From contig BSBM01000319.1 of assembly GCA_027924585.1 (NCBI GenBank), positions 4,369,001 to 4,433,000 on the forward strand: DNA of 64,000 nucleotides, read 5' to 3'. The DNA comes from Larix kaempferi. Taxonomy: Eukaryota > Streptophyta > Pinopsida > Pinales > Pinaceae. This document shows positions 12,402 to 23,081 of the stretch, one piece after another; within the stretch, counting starts at the first letter, position 1, and the number at the start of each line of letters is the position of its first letter. Made by a program: the position numbers and the translations under genes. Under the pieces are notes generated by a model, which worked only from the letters and a program-made list of their open reading frames with translations, was not told where the DNA came from and made no database searches.

Positions 12402-14826
12402 TGTACTACCCCTAACATGCCTTAGTAATTATTGGCCTCAATGTAAATATTTCTTTTATGCAATGTATGTCGATCCTAGTGTGGAGCTCAAGGCCAAGGC
12501 CCCACTAGTGGATGTTTAAGGTTTGCTTCATAGGAAAATATTGGTTAGTGAAACTATGCATGTGCTATTAAGCCATGAAATTTTGTAACAGATGTAAATG
12601 TTTAATATTGCAATGAACATACCCTGAACTAGATAAGTGAGGAAGATAATGGGAAGGGGGTGAATGTATCCACTAGGGAGAGGTGAGTGGGTTATGGGAT
12701 GGTGACCCATCCTGCCACTTGGGAAGGAGTAACCGATTTGATTCCCTGTACGAGTACGGATTCGGTTACAGAACGTGGAGAAGGTAAACCTGCGGGGATA
12801 TTCACAATAGGATAAAAATGGTGCCGATATCTGAGTCAGGGGGTTCATACATTTCAGGATTTTGGTGGTTCGTCACTCTTCTGAGGGAAAGGAGGATCGG
12901 TTCTGCACAAGGGTTTTGCTCCTGGAGTTTGATACGTTCTATTGGGGAGAGAACTTGAGACACAGGGAGAGCCGAAGAAGTAGAGTTGAGTACCAGAGGG
13001 ATCATGTGCGTATCCATGATCCTTGAGTAGAAACCTGAAGATGAGTTTGAAAGTAGACTGCAAGATGTGAATAACTCGAGGAAGCTAAGTGCAGTCCTGA
13101 ATCCGCGAGCAGAGAGACAAGTTGCGGGACAGAGTCTATTCCGCAACCTTGGAATGAACCAACTTACTAAGTGGGCGTAAGAGATAGAGTTAAGGGTTAA
13201 GAATGCTTAATAAACTCAGTGAAGACTAAGATCTCATAGAACTAGTAGCAGGACCTTCTTATGCCTACACTGAATAGCACTGGTAGGGAAGGGGCCTTGA
13301 GGGACGGTGTAGTAGAGAAGACGGTCTTCCTTGTGTTGGTTGAGGTTGATAATGTGGGTTCCTGATCTGCTGAGTGATTGAGATGTATGTACCTCTATCA
13401 TTGAGCTCACTGACTTAGCAATAACCTCCATGTTTCCATGTATGCTTGATAAACCCATATGTAGGTTGGCTTAGCAAGTGTATGCTTGATAAACCCAACT
13501 ACAGGGTGGCTTAGCATGAGTATGTTTCCTGGATTGCTTTATAACCCAGCTAGAGGTTGGTCTAGCATTGGAGTGGATCTTGACTGTTAGAGAGCCTACC
13601 TAGCCCTCCTTAGTGGATACATAGCCCAGCTCGTGGGTGGTCTCTCAGCTGAAAGAGTATAGGATGGACAGAGACCTAAGGTTGGGTGGAACGTTTCTCT
13701 CACTTAGCCAGTTGTTGGGGCAACTTCAAGATACAAAGATAAGTGTTATGTTGAAGGAATGGTGTTCTTTATGTGTTATTATTATGCTTTTTTGCTTAAG
13801 CTGCTAAATGAATGTTATATGAATGTGAATAATAAGTAGACCATGTGTAAACCTGAGTAGAAGGTTGAGTGCTAGTTGAAATACCTCATACAGTTGCATG
13901 AGTTAAGGCGTTGTTAATCTTACATGTGCTAGATGTATGGATAGACTTAACTTATTGTATTATGTGCATTTTGTATGATATGTTAACCCTGTAATCGATT
14001 GCTAACCTCATTGAATCATGGAATGGTTAGGGGGCTTGTGTAATCCTTAAACTACTCTATGAGTCAGAGAGAGATTATGGAAGGAGACAAGTAGAGACCT
14101 GTTAAAGGTTGGAAGGTACCTTAGAATGGTTACAGACTAAACTTGAGAGAATACAATGAAGAGGTTGGACACCTCAGTTGGGAAAGGGATTGCACCAACT
14201 TTTAGAGATCTTCAAGAGATTTCCAATGGTACCAACCTTACCTCATTTGGACCAAGGACGAGGAATTTACCACCCTTGGAAGTTACTTGAAATATTATTG
14301 GAATGAGGGTCTTGAGCATGGTCATTTCCACATCTGTAATGTGGATTGTGGATTGCGGATTGCGGATTGCGGAAAGTCATTTGGCGGAAAGGTTAAATTT
14401 CCGCTTTCCCACACCCAGAATTGTGGATTGCGGATTGTGGAAAGTTGTTTGGCGAAAAGGTTAGGTTTCTGCATTTCCGCACCTGCAATTGCGGATTGCA
14501 GAAAGTCATTTGGCGAAAAGGTTAGGTATCCGCATTTCTGCAACCACAATTGCGGATTGCGGAAAGTCGTTTGGCGGGAACATTAGATCTCTGCATTTCT
14601 ATACCCGCAATTGCGGAAGGTCACATAACGGAAAAGTTATATTCCACATTTTTGCACCAGTAATCTGGATTGCGGATTGCGAAAAAGTGCAGTTACAGAC
14701 TGCAGATCGCAAGGGCTAGATGCAGATCCGAGCCCAGTTCAACTGTGGTTGATTTTGGAAGCAAAAGAAGAAGAAAAAAAGTAACTGAGGGTTTCCCATG
14801 GTCTAAGAAGGCCATGGGCACGTTAC
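12402..14826 (+). repeat. Right LTR of the tandem chromovirus array
   Basis: Starts TGTACTACCCC and ends GGGCACGTTACA, 2425 bp, and aligns throughout with the central LTR. It lacks the solo LTR, so it shows the empty site near 12683-12700. Contains the minisatellite at 14335-14715. GTTAC at 14827-14831 is the candidate target-duplication copy. Confidence 0.9.
14335..14715 (+). repeat. Minisatellite inside right LTR
   Basis: Same family of ~64-bp units as 5860-6245, with the dodecamer-like core GGATTGCGGATTGCGG extended to three tandem GGATTGC steps near 14343-14371. Confidence 0.8.
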
Positions 14827-14893
14827 AGTTACCCGATTAACTCAAGAATTCATCATATTCAGAATTACTTGCACATTTAACATTTAGTATATA

Positions 14894-15351
14894 TGTTTGA
14901 CACCTAACATATTATTCTCATCACTCATTCATGTGGAAAATACATATAAACGCGAATATGCACACATCTATAAGCATGAACTTAACCATAAACAAAATCA
15001 AACACACAGATTCAATCACACAACATGGTATTTACGTGGTTCACCCCTAGGATGGGATCTATGTCCACAAGAATTGTTGATTATATTAATGGGAAGGGTT
15101 CAACAGTTCCATCCTACGCACTCAACTGCAGGCTCTTCTCTCTACAATAGGTCTCTGCGCACACAGCTACAGAGCCTCTTTCTCTCTTCACTGGGTCTCT
15201 GCACACACAGATGCAGAGCCTCTTTACAATATTTAGTCTCTCAACAGAGATCAAAAATCTACCCATTCCCTTACAAAAATGCCCCTTTTATAGATCGTTC
15301 CCTTAGGTCACGTCTTTACAATGCATATGGGCCAAAAACCCTAGGGTAACA
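14894..15351 (-). repeat. Possible 458-bp LTR, minus orientation
   Basis: Plus-strand ends are TGTTTGACACC and CTAGGGTAACA, giving TGTT/AACA inverted termini. Read on the minus strand it has TCTATAAAAGGGG (about 15288-15300), a good TATA box, some 55 bp inside the start, and carries a TTTACGTGGTTC segment at 15032-15043 that recurs in many plant LTRs. No matching flanking duplication, primer site or polypurine tract is obvious, so the boundaries are tentative; it could be a Copia-type solo LTR. Confidence 0.45.
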
Positions 15352-15578
15352 AAAAATGGTGCGGTTACCCTTTCAGCTCAGCCTGTCTTAGTCGACAGCT
15401 GCTCCACTCGCCTATGGCTGCTCTGCTGGACCACTCCTAGCTCTGACAACCACAGTCCTCTCGGAACGGCTCTAACTGTATAGTGGCATGTCGCTTTTTG
15501 CCCCTCTGGATTTCCTATCGCTATTGAACCATGGCTTTGCTTCTAACGGCTTTCGCCGCTCTAACTACCAGGTCTCTT
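15352..15578. other. Unassigned sequence left of the Tat1 insertion
   Basis: No gene seen. Before Tat1 inserted, this stretch was continuous with 46676 onward, because the TCAAC duplication joins them. CT-rich on the plus strand. Confidence 0.5.
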
Positions 15579-15583
15579 TCAAC

Positions 15584-16626
15584 TATTGGGGGGGGAATAT
15601 ACCCTATAGCAAGGAAACTAATGCTATCAACTGGAGTGGGGTGGCAGGTAAGTGTATTGATGATATTACAGAAATATTTACGAAAAGAAATAAGTTATGG
15701 ATCTTGAGAACACACCTTTCAATCGAAGTTCGATCCTAGCCTTTACTTGATCTTGTGCTCAACCTTCAAATCCACCTTCCTTTCAGTAAACCTGCAATAA
15801 CAATACCTTTCTCAAAGCATCTTAGGCAATATATAAAGCTTGAAAGAAAACAAAAACAATGTTTAACATTCAATATTGACCAAAACAGATCCAAATTAAG
15901 ATGTCATTTCAGAACACATTTAAGTTGGAACAAGAAAGACACTTCAACCTTTATTGTCAAAACTAAATTGATGTACAAGTATACCTGACTCTATGACAGG
16001 CTCCTGCAACTTGATTCTGGGCTCTGGCTCTTCTCTGGCTTGGATATCTTCAGCATCAACTCCTCCAATGCAAGCTTCTTCTTTAGATCTCTATGTCTCA
16101 AAGTTTCTCCATTAATTCATCTAACCTTTCTCTTTAATATTCTTTGTATTTATCGGATTAGAGAAGTAGTTCAGGTCGATGTATGGTTATGGAGGAAGTT
16201 GGGGAAGTTGGGAAACTACCAGCGACTAATCCTCCTCAAGAAAATTAATTATTTTTTAGTCATCTTTTGATATGTACGCGACTATTTTTCAATGAAGTAG
16301 CATATAGGGCGCTACTTTAGAGCTTACCAACTAGCGCTCATCTAATCTTAAATGTTGAGCGCTACTATGCTGAGAAGGAGTAGCGCTCATAAGGCTTTGA
16401 GCGCTACTTTTATACACTAGAGTAGCGTATGGGCGCTAGTCTCTTTGAGTAGAGTAGAGCTCATATCTCAGAATGATATGTTTAGGGTTTTTCCAGTAAA
16501 ATTAGGAAATGGAGTAAGTCAAAGTATCATCTAAGGTCAACATGCTCCTCCATCCAAGTTGTCCTTTTGTGTGATCAACAGCTCAAGGTGATCACGGACG
16601 GAGAGGTGCAAGTTCGACCTATAACA
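15584..16626 (-). repeat. Tat1 3' LTR
   Basis: Minus-strand start TGTTATAGGTC at 16626, end near CCAATA at 15584 (decayed from CCAACA). It aligns along its whole length with 45629-46670, with about 40 differences by eye (roughly 4%). The GCGCTACT motif cluster lies at 16290-16470. Confidence 0.9.
16290..16470. repeat. GCGCTACT palindromic motif cluster in Tat1 3' LTR
   Basis: About ten half-sites of AGTAGCGCTCAT/TATGGGCGCTACT alternate in both orientations (16297-16315, 16331-16341, 16357-16366, 16380-16390, 16399-16408, 16421-16439 and others). The same motif recurs in the 5' LTR, the 5' UTR and upstream of the PMD gene. Confidence 0.8.
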
Positions 16627-16645
16627 AATGCCCCCTAATGTGTGA
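16627..16645 (-). other. Tat1 polypurine tract
   Basis: On the minus strand, TTAGGGGGCATT abuts the 3' LTR start TGTTATAGG. The same AGGGGGCAT tract sits at the same place in Tat2 (50291-50300). It primes plus-strand DNA synthesis and fixes the minus orientation. Confidence 0.85.
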
Positions 16646-19029
16646 GGTTAGAGGGAAATGATGGCCGAAATACATTATAATCCAAAGCCAGAGGAGAAGC
16701 AAAGAACCGCAGAAAACAAGTCACAAGAACACCTGCAACAAAGATCAAGGTTAGCTAGCAATTACATTTTTTGACAGCATATAGATGTGCAGTGTAATAC
16801 AACATGATCTCCGATACATAACAAGGAGATGTATATAAAGCATGGCCACTTGGAATACAAGCGTGGATCCATGTCAAACTGAGAGATCATAGCCATAACA
16901 ACAAACTGGATCTATGTCTCATGGAGAGCCGAATATAAGTGAGGCTCAGTCTTGTGCAACTTGGGTGATAACAAAACGAGGTAATGTCATCCAAAATCCC
17001 AAGGTCTTCATCCAAAACAACTCTAGGTATAAACCCTAACCATGTGAATAGATGAGCTGACAGTCGAACAAGGGGGGTATCGTTTGATTACCGGTCATTG
17101 ATGTATACCGTTAACAAACGCGAGGACTTCCATCGATAATGATGATGGGGTCTAAGGTACCAAGTACGATCTGCCAAATGTGAATAAATGGACTTGGAGT
17201 CGAACACTTGGGGATCCTATCGAAGAAGAGACATTGATGTATTCTCATCATTCAACGGCGAGGAAAATTGCCACTAGTGACTGAAATCTCCAAGGTACTA
17301 ACCGAAACTCTAAACTTCATTCCCAGAGTAAAATGATTTGATGTCGATGGGAAGAAGTTCGTTGGAAGGGAGGCCTTAAGGCATCCTCCATCATCCAACT
17401 CGAGGAACACTCAACTGGTAAGAGCTGATATGGAATAATATGTAACAAGACTGACACTAGGAAGGCTGACACATGAGGTCAAGGTAAAATGCAGAATGGC
17501 CGACACAGGGTATATCCTTGAACATTGAGCACAACACAAAGTGACTCAGGCAGTTTCTGACATAATGGGGTAAATAATAAGTCTGAAATGTAAAAGACAT
17601 TATCAGACCCTCCATATGGTTGGAAGAATAACCAACCGGGGGAGTAAACAACTCGAAGGAAAGGTTCACCCTGAGGTCAAAAACTAAACCCAACCGACAA
17701 GATAGACTCAAGTAGGTGTTGTGTTCAAGGATAGAACTGACTGAACTACCTTTGACAATGAAGATATGATATGTCTTTCCCGTCCCTTATTCTTTTTAGA
17801 TAAAAGAATACCTTTCTTGTTGTTTTAATGATTCCAAGAAAGAATGAAAACTCAATAGATCCAACCATGTAAAAAGTTTAACGAGCCCATGGGAGGAAGA
17901 CTCATGACCTTCTTCATTGTTTATAGAGTTCGAAGAAGAGATAGAAGATTACTCTATATTACTGATCTCTGGATTTTAATATCGAGCCGAGATCTGTTCT
18001 TGCTCGCCGGTGTTTTCAATTTTAAGGAGTCTGAAAAACTTAAACAATAACTCCATATATCTGCTCATGGATTTTAGTATCGAGCCCAAGAAGATTAATG
18101 CTCGCCGGTGTTTTCCTGTTTATAGAGTCCGAAAAACTTAAACAATCCTCTTTTCACCTATCCATGGATTTTATATCGAGCCCAGATTGGTCTGTGCTCA
18201 GCGGTGTTTTCTTGTTTATAGAGTTGAAAAACTTAAACAGTGCTCTACTTACCCTCTCGTGGATTTCACATCGAGCCCGAGTAGGTGAATGCTCGCTTGG
18301 TATTTTCATGTTTAGAGAGCCTGAAAACCCTAAAGAAATGCTCCAAAAGGTCATTTTTCGTGTAGTTAGTCTCCTCCCCCGAAAAAATATAAAACAATGG
18401 AAGAAGAACTCTTCTAGCGCATATAGGAGTATACCTAGAGTATACCTTTTTCTGTAGTTAATCCACCTAGGCCCGGAAAAGGGATAATTCTATACCTGAG
18501 TGGATGAGCCTTCGATTACTTTAACGAGCTCGAAGAGGACAAGCTTGCTCAGAAATCTTGTTTAGGTTTAAATAGTCCAAACAAAAGCTTAAAATGACTT
18601 AAAGGTCAGCTTCTAAGATCATAGCTTCATACTCTACCAAAACTAGGTCTTCAACAAAATATTAGTCGATGCGGCAAAAATCTCGAATTATATATGAATT
18701 TGAACTATTTAACTAGTTGACAAAGTCTATCATCAAGAGTTTTTAAACTTAGGAGATGAATCCGACAAAAATTAAATGAAAATTGAGCTTGGATTAGTAT
18801 TTTACCATATGTGTGTTTCAATTGATTAATTAGGGATTTTTTGAAAATTTTGAAACTATAGAAAATTAAACAATGGTGGGTAAAAATCAAACATCAATTC
18901 TTCTATATAATTTTATTTTAAAAATCAATTTCCAAATTGTTTTGTAGGGAAAATATTGGGGCAACCTTTTGCAATTTCAAATCTCCGTGGCGATCAAACC
19001 AAGCATCGAAACGTCGTTATTCCTCCACC
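16646..19029. other. Tat1 3' noncoding region between polypurine tract and PMD gene
   Basis: No credible coding frame. Parts align with 50311-52600 of Tat2 (for example GATGTATACCGTTAACAAA at 17099-17117 and 50757-50775), showing an old shared noncoding region. It includes the ~96-bp tandem repeat at 17880-18345. A GTAAGT at 19030 could be the donor of a 5' UTR intron of the PMD gene. Confidence 0.6.
17880..18345 (+). repeat. Tandem repeat, ~95-98-bp units, in Tat1 3' region
   Basis: Four clear units start at TGGATTT near 17970, 18068, 18165 and 18260, each with ATCGAGCCC, a TGCTCGCCGGTGTTTTC stretch and GAAAAACTTAAACA; a weaker unit precedes them from about 17880. Arrays in the 3' untranslated region are known for plant Tat/Ogre elements and can seed satellites. 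Tat2 has none here. Confidence 0.85.
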
Positions 19030-19124
19030 AAGTAAGTTAAAATCCACCTTACTTGCATTTTCATGGTTTAATTTTCATTTTTTAAGCAAAAAATGGCTTG
19101 CAACGTGATGCTCACAAGTTTTGC

Positions 19125-19242
19125 TGCGCGGGCGCTACTGTGTAACTATAAAAGTAGCATGTAAACGCGATGGGCGCTACTGTGCTCAAGCAGAGTAGCG
19201 CCCATACGTGACTGTGTAGTATACACAGTAGCGCTCATACTT
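19125..19242. repeat. GGGCGCTACTGT motif cluster upstream of PMD gene
   Basis: Copies: GGGCGCTACTGT at 19130-19141 and 19171-19182, the complements AGTAGCGCCCATAC at 19194-19207 and ACAGTAGCGCTCATAC at 19225-19240, and AGTAGCAT near 19153. Identical in core to the motifs in the Tat1 LTRs and 5' UTR. It lies inside the presumed 5' UTR intron or promoter of the PMD gene. Confidence 0.8.
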
Positions 19243-19295
19243 GAAAACCTACATACAAGCGCCGAGACTCAAAAAAAATTCATTTTTTGTGCAGG

Positions 19296-20529
19296 ATGGT
19301 TCTTCAATGGAGGGAGAGAGAACATGAGGACATGGATAGGTTGGCCATGCAAGATCTGGCCACTCTCCACACTCTCCGAAGATGCGGTTTAATGAAGTTT
19401 TACCGAACCGTAAACATGAGGGCTTTAAACAAACTGTTCCGAAGACTTATTCAGTACTGGGATGTGGATACCAATACTTTTGTCATCCGTGGGCAAACTT
19501 TGGAGCTTACAGTTGATGACATATATTTCATTACTGGTCTCTCAAGGAGAGGAGATGTAATCAATCTGAAAGGGTCTTCTCGTGTGGGTGTAAGATCTAT
19601 GCAAGAGTACGTGAATACATATTATGTTTCCAGAGCTGAGAAATTGGGGAGCCAAGTCTTGATTTCAACTATTAATGGTCTCCCTTTGAAAGTGATAGTG
19701 AGCATGATCAACCGAGTGGCAGGTAGTGCATCACAACACTTAGCTTACAGGCACTCTATGCATATTGGTGTACAATGCTTACACGGCCATGTCTATGATT
19801 GGTGTACTAGTTTATTGGCGAGCATGAAATCTCAATTCACAGGTTGCAAATCCGGCACAATGAAGAATTTTGCGTACGGTAGCATTTTGTGTACTTTCTT
19901 CTTTGAGAGGATGCCTGCTATCAGTTTGGGGATGCCTCTACCTCAGGTTAACCCCCGTGAGCCCATACTAGGCCATTGGGGTGACATATTCCTCCGCCAG
20001 GGTGGTGGGGAAACTCACTACTGTTATCATACTGATGATTTATGGGGATGGTGGGAGAGGCAAGTGCCCGCTTTCGAGCAGTTTCCATATGTTGGATTGG
20101 ATTTCTGTCATGATCCAGAGCTGGTGCTTCCTCCAGGTGGAGCCTAGGGAGATATTGGTATGTTTAAATTTTGAGTTTTATTTAATTTTTTCAAACTTTT
20201 TCAAGTATTTGATTTTTATGAATGAGTTTTGAAGTTCTAATCAAGTGTCATATGCAGATCTGGGGCCTGTTCCTCCTGAGGGACATCCTACCATCTTTGT
20301 GAGGCCAGCTGATATTGCTGTAGCAGATGCTATGTTGGGGACCTTAGAGAGAAAAATGAGTCGGTTGACTCATGAAATTCCTGCATGCCGTATGGATCAG
20401 ATACCTATTCATATGCAAGAAGATGTTGTTGTGGTTCCCCCATGGCTGAGGGTGCTGCCGAAAAAAGCTAGGCTAGTCGTATGCTATCGCAATGCAGTAG
20501 ATGATGATGATGCCCCTCCTTATCCATAG
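19296..20529 (+). pseudogene. Antisense plant mobile domain (PMD) protein gene of Tat1, two exons
   Basis: The gene lies opposite to the Tat1 gag-pol strand. ATG at 19296 follows TTTTTTGTGCAG, a good splice acceptor, suggesting a 5' UTR intron. Exon 1 (19296-20157) encodes MVLQWREREH, YWDVDTNTFVIRGQTLELTVDDIYFITGLSRRG and KNFAYGSILCTFFFERMP, the pattern of the plant mobile domain (aminotransferase-like, PF10536) known from MAIN/MAIL proteins and transposons. An intron of 100 bp follows (20158-20257, GTATGT..GCAG, phase 1); exon 2 (20258-20529) has DLGPVPPEGHPTIF..DDDDAPPYP. One TAG at 20145 interrupts exon 1 four codons before the splice site; otherwise it is open. The copy at 52661-53879 shares the ATG, the intron and the domain. 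Function in the element is unknown; nuclear action is likely for the family. Confidence 0.8.
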
Positions 20530-20709
20530 GAGAGGGATACATTATATGTATATATTTTTGAGGCTACTATGCCCAGTTTTTGTACTTTTATGACCTGACT
20601 TGATAGACTTGTGACCCAAAACTCATATATTTTTTGATACAGTATCGGCTATATACAGTATCGGTTATTTACATGCGTATGTGTTTTAATTTTATGTGTG
20701 CAATGTTGT

Positions 20710-20903
20710 TTATGAAAATGTATGATGCAAATGCCAGTCTAACACACAATTTGCTAATGAACCAGCTAAAGTGTTTAAACTTCTTGGAATGTGTTCATAT
20801 ATAATAGAATGAAATTGTCTTTCCAATAGTCTAACTCGTAGAAACTGATGTAGCAATCCCGGATCCCTAATCTGATAGACACCTGTTAACAGAAATACAA
20901 TTA
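20710..20903 (-). pseudogene. Second RNase H of Tat1, C-terminal half (split by T1)
   Basis: Minus-strand frame from the T1 junction: GVYQIRDPGLLHQFLRVRLLERQF, then HIPRSLNTLAGSLAN and the stop TAA at 20710-20712. It continues exactly the frame of 27393-27629 once T1 and one AATTA copy are discounted. In the final motif the expected Asp (HIPRSHNYISDPYAN in Tat2) is Gly here, so a catalytic residue is lost. It converges tail-to-tail with the PMD gene. Confidence 0.85.
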
Positions 20904-22929
20904 TGTAATGTCCCAAATTTGGTATTGGGTCACAATGGCCTAATCACATTGGCCCTATTCATTAGAGTTTGTCAAATTGATGCTAAAGGTCAAATAATTG
21001 CCAAGGAGGAAAATTACTAGTTTCCTAGGTTTGGGGTGGAAGCTTTGGGATTTGGAATAATGGGGATAATAAATGATGTTTGAACATTAGAATGGCATAA
21101 ATATTTAATAAAGGAGCTAAATAAATATATACAAGTGAAAATCAAAGTGGCATTTCATCATGAAGACACATGGAGGAAGTGGGACCCACATATGGCTAGA
21201 TTTCCCCACTACACTTGGCATCATTCTCTCACCAATTCGAATTCAAGGTGAATGGTAACATACTTGGGGGAGTCCAAAAGGTATTATTCATTGCATGAAT
21301 CATCCAAGGTCGAAATATAGAGGAAGATTAACTCCCATGGAAGAGGAAGAGGCAATTTGGAGCTAGTGAGACACTTGGGCTAGATTCCCTAGCTCTATGA
21401 CAACAATGATGAAGATGCTATGACACCTATGACACAAATCAGACCTGAAGGCTGACATATGACATATATGACATGTCAGGGCTAAAAATAGACTCCAAGA
21501 GGGCACTCAAGGGTGTTAGGGAAGCTAAGATGCTTCCACATGTGATTTGGTGGAAGTGGGAGACTAGGAATTGTTGTACAAGTGGCGTTCTTTGGAATCT
21601 CTTCCCAACATGAGTTGGCATGAGTCTCTTGGAATGAATTCGACCCATGGAGGACATTAGAAGTTTATAAATGTCAATAACAAAGAATGAAACCAGATTT
21701 TGATCATTTGTAGAATTTGCAATTGCATTTGTGAAGAGGGAGAGCTAGTGGATGACTAGTTTCTTGCCTTAGCCAATTTCGAGGGTGAAAGATTCCCATC
21801 CAAGTTGGTAATTGGAAAGGCCATTCAGACCTTTCATTTGGAGCTTTAATGGAGTCTTTATTTGCAGGTGTAAGCTATAGGGCAGCTCATGGTTTCTTCT
21901 ATTGCAGCTCACTCCTTCAACCATTTCCGGTTTGATGGCATATTCTTGATCCTTGAGGGAGGGCGTTTTTGGTGAGCTACTGTACTCTTTGGGGAAGCTT
22001 TTAATGCCCCATTTCTTTTGTAATATGAATTAAATACTCTGTTTTTCATCTCCAAAAAGTTTCAGGTCGAAATTCCAAGTAGAAATGTATAAATCTCATT
22101 TTTAATGGAAGAACAATGCCATTTCCCCACTACCTTGTTGTGAACCAATGTATTGATGATGATTTCGAATGAATGGATTATTCTCTGATGAATTTGTGAT
22201 TAATGGACTTCCATGGATGTGTTTTACAAGTTTCATGTACTGTACTTGAGCATTTGAAGTATTTTTACTTAGTTTAATTGCACTGGGAGAAGAAATAGTG
22301 CCATTTCCCCAAGGGTCGAATTGGTGATTTTTGCAGTTGAATGGGAGAGGGTTGGAACAGATATAATAATCAATTAATGGTGCACATGAGACCTTAATAA
22401 CATCCTTAATACATTCCCTACCTCTGTTCAGAAATTTGAGTGGCTTTGGAGGCATTTGGGAAGCCATTTTCAATACTTACCCCAGGGGGATTTGAACCCC
22501 AAATTACTAGTAAAATTGCATACTTGGTCCAGAATCTTAAGAGAGTTTGAAGAGGTATTTTGGTGGCCATATATCATCCATGAACATCATATTCAAGTCT
22601 TAATATCATTCATACACCTTCCTTGAATATTTGAAGGCATTTGGAGTCAATTCGAGACATAGAGACCAATACTAGTCAAAGGCAAATTACTAGTAAAGTT
22701 CCCTACATTGGCCAGAATTGAAAGAGTATTTGAAGAAGTATTTTAAAGGTCCAAAGGAATCCTTAAAACACATATTTATGTTCTAATCTCATTCATATAC
22801 CTTCTCAGAAGATTTGAAATCATTTGGGGCAAATTTGGGACCTAGAGATCAAAACTAGTCAAAGGTCGAACTAGGGAAAAAAAGTGGAAAATTGCCATTT
22901 TAATAAAATTCCTAACAAGGGACATTACA
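20904..22929 (+). repeat. T1 5' LTR
   Basis: Ends TGTAATGTCCC and GGGACATTACA. No gene; an antisense 123-codon frame (22102-22473) recurs in the other LTR simply because the LTRs are near-identical. Confidence 0.93.
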
Positions 22930-22930
22930 G

Positions 22931-22942
22931 TGGTATCAGAGC
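22931..22942 (+). other. T1 primer-binding site
   Basis: TGGTATCAGAGC, one base after the LTR, is a perfect match to the usual initiator-Met tRNA primer site. Confidence 0.92.
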
Positions 22943-23081
22943 ATGATCTTGGCACCTGATGTGGTATAATATCTATGAGGAAAAGAATTTAGGTACCACT
23001 ATTATATATTGAAACCAAAAGTGCTTTTGTTGAAGAGGAAAAAAAAAGTAGGAGAAGAAGAGCAAATTTTTTGAGGGAACT

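Larger units (their letters stand above)
1..14826 (+). mobile_element. Tandem array of two Tekay-like chromoviruses sharing one LTR
   Basis: Order seen: 3' part of an internal region (1-2164), LTR (2165-6361), primer-binding site and complete second internal region (6362-11300), partial LTR and pol duplications (11301-12401), LTR (12402-14826). The middle LTR serves both as 3' LTR of the first and 5' LTR of the second unit, the usual product of unequal recombination between LTRs. Long LTRs, an initiator-Met primer site and a C-terminal chromodomain place it with Tekay/Del chromoviruses by family knowledge. Both units are riddled with stops. The 5' LTR of the first unit lies outside the window; bases GTTAC after 14826 would be the right copy of a target duplication. 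Confidence 0.85.

Noticed and set aside
14827-14831. GTTAC as proof of a complete target duplication
   Set aside because: The left edge is outside the window, so only a prediction is possible.
19296-20529. PMD gene as an ordinary host gene trapped between elements
   Set aside because: It sits inside Tat1 between RNase H and 3' LTR, and a second copy occupies the same place in Tat2, so it belongs to the elements.
22102-22473. Antisense 123-codon frame in the T1 LTR, repeated at 26565-26936
   Set aside because: Conserved only because the two LTRs are almost identical; in the diverged solo LTR the frame is broken (only 3672-3872 remains).
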